Assembly: GCA_007922195.1 (NCBI GenBank)
Contig: ML682067.1
Location: 5,173,996 to 5,237,995, forward strand
Origin: Podocnemis expansa
Lineage: Eukaryota; Chordata; Testudines; Podocnemididae
Reading direction: 5' to 3'
Length of the DNA: 64,000 bases
Shown here: in pieces, positions 34,442 to 46,387 of the stretch
How positions within the stretch are numbered: the stretch's first letter is position 1
Layout of the letters: each line of letters begins with the position of its first letter
Program-made: the position numbers and the translations under genes
The notes under the pieces: model-generated
The model's input: only the letters and a program-made list of their open reading frames with translations
What the model was told of the DNA's origin: nothing
Databases searched by the model: none

Positions 34442-36260
34442 AAAATATGGACCAATTTCAGATGGAAAGTTAATCAATTCTTATCTGAAACAGGTTACTG
34501 TTTCAGGGACTTAAATATGGCACTTCATCACAGAAGAGCTGCAGGAAATTTTATATACATGCATGGAGGTAAAATTGTATAACCACACCCACCTGGCAAT
34601 TTTAAAATAAACTAATAATTTGTTGCTTGAAATCATGGCTTACATTTGAACATATAGCAACTGATAATTGAGAGAGCTGCAGCATTTATTAAAAACACAT
34701 TTTTGCAAAAGAGGGGACAAGAAAGGGAGAAAAGGCAAAACAGAAATATGGAAAAAGGCTGTGTTCTGAGGACCAGCTTCATCCTTGCAAATCCTGAGAT
34801 CTATCCATGGGTCAAGAACGCAATAAGATAACCTTCATAGTTTGCCACTATTCCTCCATCATGAACTCTCAGAAGCTACTAAAATAAAGCAGCAAGAAAA
34901 ACATGACCAATATGAGAAATGGTAAATGTCTACACTGTGTAATAAACCCAGGGTTCTAATTTAGATGCAAGCCTAATTTCCCTGTCATTTACATATCAGC
35001 CACAGTAATCAAGAGCTCAAACCCAGGCTTCAAGGACCCCAGAGGGGGTGGATCTGAGCTGTGTCAAGTCCATTCCAGAGTTCAAACCATGTTGCTTTAC
35101 AGTATAGACAAAGCTCCGCTGGACCTGCACTCTGCAAGTCACCCCCAAAATAATCCACAATTCCACGGGCAACCTTTCTTTGTCCTCTGGACAGTCAAGT
35201 TTTCTCACACCATGCACAAAATGTTAGCTAGAGCTACGACATTTTGGCCACTAGGAAGTCTGGGGTATGGGTGGTTGGTCTCAGGCCCACACAATGCAAT
35301 ACAGAAGCTGAACCATAGGTTGGGACCCAGAGTATGCCAGTTCCCAATCTGAGGTCACAAGTGAGACACTCAAGCCCCAGGTTAAAAAAAAAACCCAGGG
35401 ATCAGCTAACGTGTTCTGCTAATCTTAGGGTTACACTGCAGTGCAAACATACCCACAGGGTTCAGCTGGACACTGGCTTTTCTACAGATGTGAAAAATAA
35501 AACCTCCCCTCAAGAACCAGTTTAAATTACCAGTATGTTACCTACTCAAGCCCCCACCCCCAAAGTTTGGAATGACAGGGAGGGGGTAAATATCTGAGAA
35601 ATTCCAAAATAGCAGTTTTATCAGGAAAACTAATGACTCAATGTGTTTTAACAACATGGGCTGCTGCTTCTGAACATGGCAATGAATACAGTTAAGCTGC
35701 AAGCAGAGGCAGAGATGTCTAGCAGTGTTTCAGAAACCAGGGTTAAAAAAACCAGTACTGAACACCATCCATCTACACTTGCAACTAAACAGTGCCTATC
35801 ACCAGACATTGGTAATTTTTCTTCTTTCTAGTGAATACCAGGCCAGAGGCCTTGGACAATGCTGCACTGATATGAAGAAGGGCAGCTGAGAAGGAAGTGT
35901 CCTGGCTGATCATGGGAGTGGGAAGAAGAGCATGTGTTGGCAGAAAGGATAAGGGTGCCAAAAGTTCTCCCATCAGCAGTACAGATGCAGACACACCAAC
36001 AGTGCAGCACCCAGAAGGACACTGCTTAAAGCAGCAGCTTAATTTCTGCAGCAATCTCCATGTACCGGGGACTGAACTGGTCAAACACTATTTTGAACTT
36101 AAATTCTGTGAGGAGGGAAGAAGGTAAATATCACTAACTTTAAGAAAGGGGAAGATCTACTGATCACAGAAATGACCATCAGCAACTCAAGTTTTCAACA
36201 AGGAAATGTATTAAATTTAAGACAAAATGTACACGTGAAACTGAAACAGTTATACAGTAC

Positions 36261-36406
36261 CTGTCCCTGGTATAAACCAGCATCCTGTATGGTACTGTCT
36301 GGTTTATTCAGCGGTTCAAATGTATTACTCATGTATTTGTTCCACAGTCTGGTCTCTTTTTCATTTGCAATATTGAAGATTTTTCTTATCTCTTTTTCAA
36401 TTGTAT
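36261..36406 (-). CDS. USP15: USP15 coding exon 5 (UBL domain)
   Basis: The exon has 146 bases: two bases completing Asp, then 48 codons beginning [10 protein letters not shown] and ending DAGLYQGQ. The acceptor is CAATCCAG and the donor GTACTG. It carries most of the ubiquitin-like fold, including the segments [16 protein letters not shown] and [12 protein letters not shown]. The stretch after KIF reads NIANEKE, which differs slightly from the form I recall in mammals (SIPDEKE). That may be lineage variation in a loop. The frame is open throughout. Confidence 0.95.
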
Positions 36407-37839
36407 CTGGATTGAGAGGAGAAAAAACACATTAAATGGAAAAAGGTCTCAAATACTTCCTATTAGGAACATCAAGTCTCATTATGGTCATATACATTTT
36501 ACTTAGGACACAGTGGGAACAGCTTTAAAAACAGAGTGTACATGGTGGAGTGGTGGGAGGCTGCTGATGGGTGCTGCCGAAAAATAGTGGGAGCTGCTGC
36601 TACATGAAGGTCCTGCCAAGAGAGGCCACTTAAGATCCTCCTTGACTTCCCCTTCCCTACAACATGCTCCGCTCTGGAGAACTTCAATGTAGTTAGGTGC
36701 TGGCTGACTGATGCAAATGATTGAGGCAGCAGGATCTAAGAAGCCATCTACTCATCAGGAACAGAATGCAGCAGATACAGGGGAGAAGGGACATTAAAAG
36801 GAGGAATGACTCCAAGGCCCTAGCAACTGCTGCTGATTTTGCTTCCATTTATCCTGCAATTCCTCCCCTCCCCACCTCCAGTACACACACACATCTTATC
36901 TAATACTGTATGCATTTAACCAGAAAACAAGCAAAGAGAAATTCATGTGAATGATATGCATGTATTTGTTGTGTGTAGACAGTAAGAGGAAGTCTTAGTA
37001 TTTTAGAAAATACAAAGGCTGACAGCTTCCTACTTCTGCTTGCCAAAGATACTTTGCTATAGAAATCTGAACATAATGTATCTACTTAAAAAAAACCTGA
37101 AGAATGTTAGTAAATCATAATAAAATCAAACACACTACAATTCTTTTGATCTATGCAGTAGTCAAATTTCTGAAGTCAAGGAGTGATTCTCACTATGAAT
37201 ATTTTGAAATGCAACTAATATCTCTGAATCTGCTGCTGACTGTGCTGTTTTCCTCAGAAAAGGATGATTTATGATGTTGGCAACTTGGCAGCACCAATTT
37301 AAAAACACAAAAAATTTATGAGATATTTAAAAATAAAAGGTAGGCTCAACAGATTTATAGTAATAGCTACTGGTATTTCAGATGTTCAGAAATCAGTATC
37401 TGGAGTAAGCAAAAAAGGTTTTATTTAAGAAAATACTTACGCTTTTAATTTTATGTTGTATTTATTTTGGTATATCTAATTTACAGTCAACAAATCAGCT
37501 ACTGTGATATTTTTCATGTTCCAACAACCTAATTTACTGACTACTTCATTCTATCAGGGCTTGTATGGAAGGGGTACAGTCCAAACTCACTGTATAATTG
37601 TTAACATATTTGTACTATGAGTGTGAAATTTAAATTACGCTAGTCACATTGTAGACACATGGTCTAACAACTCTAATGTCCAGGTTTATAGAATTTATTT
37701 ATTATAACTCAATTCTAGGTTGTTCCAAGTGATAAACAGCCTATAAATATATTTAACAATTTTGTTTCCTGGACATTCGTTGCACTACTTTACTCCCATA
37801 ATTACTTAAAATTGCACTAAGAACTTTGCTCTATGAAAA

Positions 37840-37840
<1 letters not shown>

Positions 37841-37875
<35 letters not shown>
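37841..37875. repeat. (CA)n microsatellite
   Basis: About 17 uninterrupted CA units, likely polymorphic. Confidence 0.95.
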
Positions 37876-37879
<4 letters not shown>

Positions 37880-38330
37880 GATCCATTAAATTATTAACCA
37901 ATTTTAAATCAGCCATTTGGAGCAGAGAACACAATTTAGTCAGAAATAATTTAAGAAATTCAAACTCCCTCATATCCATCTTTCATAATCCCTTTAAGGA
38001 TTAACTGATGGAGTTTTTCACAAAGAGCATTTCATTATTTTATTAATCTAAAATTTTGGGCATTGTAGAGCTAAACTTTAGTAAAAGCAACAGTGTTATT
38101 TCCTATTCCAAACCCCCTCCCCCCATGAGCTGGTACGAGATAAGATGTTACAATGGGTATCTTATGGCAGAACAATAGGCACGATATTCTTGTTCATGAA
38201 GAGAGGATGTCTTGAATGACTATTGAAATACCGGTGGCTCCTTTACAGTATAATTGGGGCACATCTATGAACATGAATCCACAATTAGCTTGATTAACAA
38301 ACTGGCACAATACTTTTACAAACTCTTCAG

Positions 38331-38487
38331 TCCTGTGGCACTTAAAGACTATCAAATTTATTTATTGCATGAGATTTTGTGGGAGAAAATCCCATGAAAG
38401 CACATGCAAAAACTAAATTTGTTAGTTTAAGTGTTGCAGGACTCCTTGTTTATTTTACTGAACTAGACTAACACGGCTGCCCCTTTG
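38331..38487 (+). mobile_element. Fold-back repeat with 11-bp target duplication
   Basis: The block starts TCCTGTGGCACTTAAAGAC and ends ACACGGCTGCCCCTTTG. The 11-base sequence AAACTCTTCAG flanks it exactly (38320-38330 and 38488-38498). Its two arms are inverted and imperfect (GTGGGAGAAAATCCCAT at the turn). A clean target duplication shows that the fold-back unit moved as one piece. This length does not fit hAT or Harbinger and agrees with target-primed retrotransposition, including Penelope-like elements. There is no coding capacity. Confidence 0.8.
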
Positions 38488-38861
38488 AAACTCTTCAGTA
38501 TTACCTTTTATTTAAGGTGAGTTTTTAACCCGTGAATTTTGAATTGCACTGAACAAAAGCTGTTTTAAATCAAGAGCTAAAGTATGTTTAATCTAAAAAC
38601 AACAAGGAAGTTACTTATCTTACTGCAGCTGTGGTTTGACATGTGCTGTTCACATGGATTCTACTCACGGTGGACATGTACGTCACGTGTGAGATAGGCC
38701 TGTGACCTCTGTTGGGGCCATGCAAACACCCAACATTTCCTTGCACTTCCAATCCTATGTGCAGGCACAAAGGGACAGAGCAGACCCAATCATTTTTCAG
38801 TCCCTTTGCCAATACAGAGTCTCAGAGAAATAGGACTTCATAGAAATGTAGAAGGGCAGTG

Positions 38862-38970
38862 GGTATGGAATCCATATGGATGACATGTCTCAAAAAAATC
38901 AATCAGTTACTTTAAGATATGTAACCTTTCTTCTTTGAATGCCTGTCCATATGGATTTCCCTCTTGGTGA
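38862..38970. repeat. DIRS element 3 internal complementary region
   Basis: The left half (GGAATCCATATGGATGACATG to GATATGTAACC) is the imperfect reverse complement of the element's left end. The right half (TTCTTCTTTGAATGCCTGTC to TCTTGGTGA) is that of its right end near 44550-44597. The joining point is close to GTAACCTTTCTTC, comparable to elements 1 and 2. Confidence 0.7.
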
Positions 38971-41900
38971 TTAACACACAATCATTCCTTTGGCTGGAAA
39001 ATGATACTAGGAGTCCTACCTAAGCAATGTGTGCAGGGCAGCCCTATCAAAACAAGCATTCAATCTGGACACCTCTACCAAGAAGTGTCTCTTGTTAAAT
39101 GTGCACTGAGTTCCATACAACTGAGCTACAGGTTGCAGAAACAAGAGGATTTTTCAAACAGGCTGAAGAGGTTGCCTGAGCACTAGCCGAATGAACTCTA
39201 AAGTGGTTAAATCTACCTAACTTGTCTAACCTGGGCTCAGACCCCCATGTGTGGCCTATCAAAAGCACAGTATTAGATTCTTGCTTGTGTTCTTAAACGA
39301 CAAAATCTCATTTTGTTAATCTGAGGATATTGCCTGATGTTTAGCACTTTCAAGGATGATCTAGGCATGTTCGTGAATGATTCTGATAGCATGATAATGG
39401 TCTTATTGAAATTTTGCTTCTGACGTTGAGTGGGGTTGGGGAAGACAACTGAGAAGTGAATGATTAGGTTCATATGGAACACTGAGCTACCTTGGGCAGG
39501 AACCTGAGATGAGGCAAGAAAGTATACGTTGTTCAAGAAGGACAGGGTTAAGTGAGACCTGGCATGAATTCCTACCCCCCCCCCCCGATGATGCAATGGA
39601 TACCAAAAAGGCAGGCTTCAGCAACAGGTAGAAAAGGCAAAAAGGTTGCTGAGAGCTCAAAGTGTGTCTTATCTACTCTGTCAACATTATACTGAGAGGT
39701 TCCAGAGGCATAGGGGTCCTGTTCTACAAGAAAAGCAAACACTAAGTTCTTATGGAATCCAGACACTACTGTGAGAAAAACACAGTGTAACCCTAGACAA
39801 GTGATATGCAGATATTATTGCTAGGTGGACCTTTACAGAACTGACAGAAAATTCAGATTATTATTGGAATATTTTACTAGACCTGAAACTGGTGTTTTCA
39901 AAGAAGATAGCTAGAGCCAAGTTGCCTCAGTAGGAAGACTTCTATTTTGCTTTACAAATCACTCTAGTTGAGGCCTTCCTGCCTTGGAGCAGAGTGTTCT
40001 TAACTTTGGACGAGCAGTTTTTAATGGGCATCATCCAGCCTGTCAATGTAATGAACCTGGGTCTGGGTATAGTTATTCTGTGACGCTATGTTGAGCAAAA
40101 GAGGTAAGGCAAGTAGGGGCTGTATTGAGGTTGAACCGATCCAAATACTAATACTACCTTGCCCAAAGGAAGTCTATCATGATCATCCACCTTGCGCACT
40201 GCCTCAGATCCCTCTGTATCACAGGGATCAGTCCATGTGTCACAGGGAATAAAGGCATCTGACAGAGAGCTCAGACTGTAGCCTCTTATGGAGCAGAACA
40301 CCAGTCATTTCCTGTTTCTGTCTGTGGCAAAACAAGTTTATTGATCAATAGCCCTGCTTGCAAAAATCTAACACTGTGCTTTTCATAGGCCGCTCGTGAG
40401 CACCTGAGAACTGATGAGGTGATCTGCTAGTGAGTTCTGAATGCCTGGCAGATGTAGGGCCAGTGGCACGACCTAGTGATACATACCCCAACTCTGAAGT
40501 CAAAAAGCTTCTTGACATATCAAAGATAGCCTGGCTTTTCCCTGTCTGTTGACATACTATTAACCATGGTGTTAGTCAATACCTGGATGTGAATCCCAGG
40601 AGTACAGGCAGAAACACTGTGTGCGCTAGACAATGGGTGTGAGTGCTGCAATATTTAACATAGATAAACTTTCAGAAAGGACAGCAGGACCAAGCCTGAA
40701 GGATGATTGAGAGGTGTGTCACCAATCTTGATAGGTGGAGGTGCAGAGAAGGGTGAACGCTGAATACTTGAAGTGTGTATTTCCATCAGTTTAATGAAAG
40801 CACTTCTTGTAGGGCTGTGATCATCATATGTTTACACAGAGTCTGCTGGGTAGTCTATGCACTGATTTCGTCCACCCTTGCATGAAATGTAGGCGAATGA
40901 GGTCATGGGTCCCAAGAGTCTGAGGTATGTTCTTAAATTCTCACTTACGTCATTAGGTGAGATTGATGTTGGTTAAGGAGGTTCACCATTGTTTTGAATC
41001 CTTTTTGTAGAAGGTAAGCCTTTGCTGACTTGGAGTTTAACACAGATCCTATGGACTCTATGTTTTGAGTCTGAATAATATGAATGTGGATTTTTCTCTG
41101 ACAGCTTTGAGGCCCAGAGTGGTCAAGAGCTTTAAGGTTACCTGAATTGAGCCAGTTACCTTTTGTGGTGATTTTCTTAGGTCAGTCAATTGTCTGTGTA
41201 GAGGTAATCCCTGATCCATTGTTTCCTTCAATGAGCTGCCACATCTGCAAGCATTTTGTGAATACCTTCGGTATTGTGGCAAGACTAAAAGACCGAACCC
41301 TATACTGGTAGTGAGATATTCCTACTGGAAACCTGAGCTACTTACTGTTAGCTAGATGAATCCATTTGTGAAATCAGACACTGTGCAGATCAAGAACCAG
41401 TGTGAGGATTCAATAAAGGAATTATGGAAGCCAGAGTGGCCATCCTGAACTGAAGACAATGGCATGCTTTGCTGAAATGAAGATCTGGGGTAGGATGTCA
41501 ACACCTTTTTTCTTTGGTAAGAGAAAATAATGGAAATAAACCCACTGCCCTCAACTCTAAGGATTTCTCCCCCAACTACTTCAAGTCTCAGAAGGCAGCC
41601 CACTTCTTGTTTTAAGACAATCTCCTGAAAAGGAATATAATAGAGAAGGGGGTTCAGGAGAAGGAAGGGACTGGAACTATGTAGCACACCTTTTATTTTC
41701 AGTCTCCAGGACTCACTGGTCCGAGGAAATCACATTCTTTTTATATTTGGAAAACTTAGAAACAGTTGCCAAACAAGCAATGAATGTGGAGAAAAAAATC
41801 TTAGGGAGACACTGCCAGCTGCTGACACTGGTGTCACACAGCTGCTGCCTGGTTGAAGCCCTACATGTGCAGCATCAGGAAGATGCTGATCATCATCATC

Positions 41901-43947
41901 AAAGTAGGGAAACTGCCTATGCAGTCTGTAACTTTCTTTTTTTTCTTCTTGAGGCTGGAATATAGAGACCCAAAGGATGAAGAGTCACTTTCAAGTCCCT
42001 CAGTGAATGAATGAAGACCATCTTTTTTAGAACTGAAAGTTCATTGCTCTCAAAAAGGAAGTTTCTCAGTTGTACTGCTGATTTCCTTGTGAAACAAAAA
42101 AGACCTCATTGCTATCCCTGTCACCATAGTATATGTGATACTATCACATAGCAAGGATGTACAGGCTATCAACTGTTGCTCAATCATCATGACTTTTAGT
42201 TCTTCTTGATATTCCTGTGGCAACTCATTTACAATCTGAGCCAGCTTATTCCAGTTCAAGTACAACTATACTTGGAAAAGATGGCTTTGTAACTAGCCAC
42301 ATTGATCTGGAAGCAGATGAATGATTACCACCTTGTGCCGTAATATGCTGAACTTTTTCAAGTTTTTCTGCCTGGGTCTGAAATTGGAAGATATTAGTTT
42401 TGACTTTTCCTCAACAGTGGTTACTATGAGCGACCCTGTTTCTTGATGTGAAATAAAAAGTATTCAAAACCTTTGGAGAGGACTTTGTACTTTCTGTGTC
42501 CGCTTACTTTGACTGAGGTGCATACCATACATCTTCAGCTGGCTCAAACAACATTTGATTTATTAGCCTGGCATGCCTGCTAGGAATGGAAGAACTCAAG
42601 TTATACAGAAGCTTGTGAGACTTCTCCCATACCTCTTCTGTATCCAGCATGACTGATATGTTTGATGATTTTATGTTATTCCATAACAGCATCTACTGAT
42701 GCATAGTTTATTTCTGCATCAGAGAGGGATGAGGAGATCGCAGGAGGAACCAGCTGTTCTTTCCCTTGCTGTCACAGCTCTTCACCATTTCCTTCATCCT
42801 ATCCTTTCAGGATCTCAGCCTGCACTAGTTCATCTGGCTGAGATGGTCCATACTGACTCTTTGGAGAAGGGGATTTAAATTTGGAAGGCAAATGATTCAG
42901 ATTTGTGTAAATACAGCTGCATATTCCAGAGCATTCACAACTGGGTGAGTGTTGTTAGTCTATACTCTATAAATTTCTTGTGGGCCCTACATCATTTCCT
43001 AGTCCTTTCTAGAACTCTTCCTGATTCACATTGTGCTACCTAAGAAAGGTAAAGGAGGCTGAGCAGCTGGTGACTTCCTACTCTGTCCAGATGGGACTGA
43101 CAAGTACACTTCCTCCAAGGTAGGGATTGTTTTATTAGACATGCCCCATCTTTTAGTGGATAAAATCAGCACTGAAAATACCTCTTTCACCAACCCACAG
43201 CAGAATCTTAAATATCACCATGCTCGACTTCTTAAAACAATGTGAATCGAAAACTGGATCCACATTTTAATCATTCAGTACTGTATATCCACTGGTTTCA
43301 AAGACAGCCGGCACCGATGTGGAAAGAACACTGTCCCCAGGAAACCAATATGGAAGTGGTGGGTACTGAAGCTCCTGGTACCAAAACACTTCCTACCAAG
43401 GCTGATGCTTAGAAATCTCTATTGAGAAAAACACAGTTTACATGTTTAGTGAGTACTACTAATGCTCTTACTAGTTGCTACTGGGGCACATGAGGGACCT
43501 CTCCCTCCATTTTGGCCCTCTGATGGTTAAAACTAAGAAAAAGTGACCTGTGCCTTGTGTTGTCCCTTCCTGGCCATATTAGAGGTAGTCAACAGCAGAG
43601 GTGGAGGACTAGGCCCCCTTAGATGGCATAGCCCAGAGTTCAGCTCACTGGAATACTCATGCTCACTGGAATACTCATGAAGTACTGAATGGATAACTGC
43701 CATGTAGCAGTGTCCTTTATTTTGGAGTTTGAGAAAGTTTGTATTAAGTGCTTGAGGAGAAACAAGCTTAGGTGGCTTTTCTAGCTTTCTCAGTGTGCTC
43801 AGAAGTAGCACTGTTTGGGAACACATCTCTCTCCTAGGCACAACAGGCACAAGGAATGCCCATCACTAAGCCACACCAATGCTTCCTACCTGTGAAAATG
43901 TTGAATTCAGGAAATTTTCTTCTGATATAGGGGCTGTAGCAATATGA

Positions 43948-44222
43948 CAGAAGTACCCAAATTGTGGGATTCCCTCCCCCCCCGAGGGATGTTCGGGGGG
44001 CCCGCTACAGTCTCGGCCACACCCCATGGGGAAAGGGAGGAAGCATTACCCAGCCCTGCTCTGCTACCATTTCTACTTCACCTCTGGTCCCCACTTCCGG
44101 TTTTGGCCCTGATTGCAGCTCTGGCCTCAGCTCCCAACTATGCCTCTGGGTGGGAGTGGGAAGGGGGCCACAGACCAACTAAGGCAAGTGGAGGTGTGAC
44201 TGAAAAACAGTGGGGACCACTG
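43948..44222. mobile_element. Short hAT-like element nested in DIRS element 3
   Basis: The left end CAGAAGTACCCAAATTGTGG and right end CAGTGGGGACCACTG are degenerate versions of the hAT CAGTGGTTCCCAAAC terminus in inverted orientation. The interior is GC-rich. The flanking 8 bases agree at only about half the positions, so the target duplication is not convincing. Confidence 0.5.
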
Positions 44223-44999
44223 TTGTATGGAGAGTTTGTCTAGCTAGCCTAAAGACTAAAATATAACTAGAAATACGTATAGCATGTGCACATCCACACG
44301 TAACAGAGAGAGAGAGCGAGTGTGCCAACTGCAAGGAACTAAGTAGCAAGACGGACACACATTAGTATTGCAGAGAAGTAGATGGACAGTTTAGGGTGCC
44401 ATAGGCGGTAAGAAGAAACTGATGGATGTGGTGTGTGCCTTTGTGTATGCATGTCAGGAGTGCTGTGGGCAGCATGAAGACATCTGAGGCAGACATGGCC
44501 CCAACAGACACAGCTATCCAAAGGATTAGATTTCATATTCAAGAGTTGGACGTGCACCAAGAGTAGAATCCACATGGAGAATTCATTTGAAGAACTGCAT
44601 AAAACAATTTTAAAAAGTTACACAGGCATAAATAAGACTGAAGCAATTAACATTCTTTCATGACGTCTATAACTATTTGTTCTGCTGAAAGTCAGCACTA
44701 AAATATATCAAAATATGGTTTCACAGTTGTTCATAGGTGTCCCTCACAAAATTAAGGCAGACAAGAGCAGATACAGGCTTTATATTAAACTCCAAAAAGT
44801 TACCACATCACCTGTGGATGAATATTTTTCACATAGCACTCACCCTATAATATCTGACCTCTCACTCCTCATCTTTTAAGTAAATCTGCACAACATTTTC
44901 AAAAGATGAGCCTGGGAGCTTGAATTCATATCTTTACTAAAACTGAAAATCATCGACTGAATTTCAACTTCTATTTAGCTATGACACAGAGTTAGGTTA

Positions 45000-45545
45000 G
45001 CAGAAGGCAGCTTATGTTCATGAATTAGATCAGCATGCACAATACAACCTTGCTCCATCAATGTAAGTGCCCTGCTACACAGACATAACTCCACCTCTGT
45101 AAAAGGCTTATCTTAATGTAGTTTGGATGATGCAGTATTCCTGTAGACAGTGTGGATTACTTTCATCAACTGTTTGCTGTCAATCCATTAATTTTGTGGC
45201 ACTGGTATGGAAACTGACGATAAAGCATGGCTGACAGCTTGAGTTGCCACCCTGAGTGGACTTGGAGGCTCCAGCTAAAGCCAGACTGCTCCTGGGGTAC
45301 TAGCTCCCTGATCTTTTTTGGAGTGGTAGAGGAGAACCCAGGGGTTTGCCTGGTGGGGAGCTGCATGTGGAGTTGAGAGCCCTGGCTCTCAACCCCCACA
45401 CTACTTCTCTTAAGTCAGTATAAGCAGCCCTGGTGAGGAGACACACCACTGACAGAAGGAGCATACCAGGGATATGAACCACTACAGTAATTACTATCGT
45501 GGCTGTAACATAGACCAGCTTAAATTCTGAGTGTTGACATGCCCT
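45000..45545. repeat. Possible Harbinger-type miniature element
   Basis: The right end GTGTTGACATGCCCTGAGTTA resembles the GACATGCCCT type of Harbinger-derived termini. Internal words CAACCTTGCTCCATCAATG and GTGCCCTGCTACACAGAC look repeat-derived. The left end is not defined. Confidence 0.35.
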
Positions 45546-45546
45546 G

Positions 45547-45660
45547 AGTTAGTTTCCCAGAAGTGAAAAAAGCACCATGTAAGCTTAAAAGCTACTCTCT
45601 CACATCAACAGAAGTTGGTCCAATGAAAGATATCACTGCATCTACCTTGTCATCATTACA
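45547..45660 (+). repeat. Diverged hammerhead-family repeat
   Basis: CAACAGAAGTTGGTCCAATG and AAAGATATCACTGCATCTACC match the family at 3973-4110 in the opposite orientation. The core is decayed: the CTGATGA block reads CCAGAAG and GAAA reads AAAA. Confidence 0.55.
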
Positions 45661-46260
45661 AGAAGTCAGCCCTCCTTTAGATATCACAAAGAAACAAAAT
45701 GGGCATAATTTTTCCTCTTTGAAGTCACCTTTAGCTAATATCTGAGAAATGTTCAACACATTCTCATGTTGGAGTATCTTTTCCTCCTTTCACCATGCCA
45801 CTATTTATCACCAAGAACTGGGTCTATACAAATAAAGGCACTGTATCATTACATAATCTTTATACTCTGAAAAATACCTAGCAGTAGCACTGTGACAGCC
45901 AAAAAAAGTTAAAATTAGATACATTTGTATTCTAAAAAGTTTTAAAAAAGCTTTTCCTAGTTAATTCAGTTGCTTATTTATTCTATTCAACAAAAAGAAA
46001 TTTCATTTTTAAAAATAAAACCTATTTGTGTCAGTTAAAAACAGCATTTGAAGAGTGTACAAATTCTACTTTTGACTCAACCTGATCTTGCTGAAATTTG
46101 CAAAAAATGAATTGATAGTATACTTACAATTCATCTACTTTCGATTTTGAAAGTTTATGGATAACATATACCTAAAGCTCAGAATCTAGTTTCTAAACCA
46201 TATTCTCAGTCACCATGAAATGCAGTTATTTAGTTATAGAACGTTGAAGACTGTACATAC

Positions 46261-46387
46261 CTATTGTATCGGCTTTACTAAATCTTCGTGTCACAACGTT
46301 GTTCATGTTTCCATTTTCACATAGCTTTAATTCTGTTAGATAGACTTCTACCTTGCAGTGCTTTACAAACATACCCTGTTCAACCAC
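46261..46387 (-). CDS. USP15: USP15 coding exon 4 (DUSP-UBL linker and start of UBL)
   Basis: The exon has 127 bases: 42 codons starting [20 protein letters not shown] and ending FSKADTI, then one base. The acceptor is a T-rich tract ending TTCAG and the donor is GTATGT. It encodes the DUSP-UBL linker and the first strands of the ubiquitin-like domain. That domain follows DUSP in USP15 and helps regulate the catalytic core. The trailing G plus AT from the next exon makes Asp, giving the continuous reading KADTIDTIEKE. Confidence 0.95.

Larger units (their letters stand above)
33648..36260 (-). other. USP15 intron 5
   Basis: It contains a MIR-like SINE (33755-34045) and a pyrimidine/CA simple repeat (34400-34441). 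Positions 34920-35540 are richer in GC with AACCCAGGG/CCCAGGTT words and may be a DNA-transposon-derived repeat, not identified. The rest is AT-rich intron without recognisable features. Confidence 0.65.
38606..44597 (-). mobile_element. DIRS-like retrotransposon, element 3 (decayed)
   Basis: The left end GGAAGTTACTTATCTTACTG and the right end TTTGAAGAAC have inverted relationships with shared blocks such as CTGTTGGGGCCATG (38713 region, inverted near 44492). An internal complementary region lies at 38862-38970. Coding remnants on the minus strand include the reverse transcriptase end (LGLKAVREKSTFILF, 41058-41282) and Gag parts (PSRHARLINQMLFEPAEDVW, 42504-42692; 42050-42265). It is the most decayed of the three copies with recognisable ends, with many stops. 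It shows the same layout and orientation as elements 1 and 2 but belongs to a distinct subfamily judged by its terminal sequence. Confidence 0.75.
36407..46260 (-). other. USP15 intron 4
   Basis: It holds a (CA)n microsatellite, a fold-back repeat with target duplication (38331-38487), the decayed DIRS-like element 3 (38606-44597), a possible Harbinger-type miniature element (45000-45550) and a diverged hammerhead-family repeat (45547-45660). Positions 36410-37840 and 45700-46260 are AT-rich with nothing recognised. Confidence 0.7.

Noticed and set aside
37841..37875. Regular short repeats
   Set aside because: Plain CA microsatellite; no spacer-repeat structure, and CRISPR arrays are not expected in a vertebrate genome.
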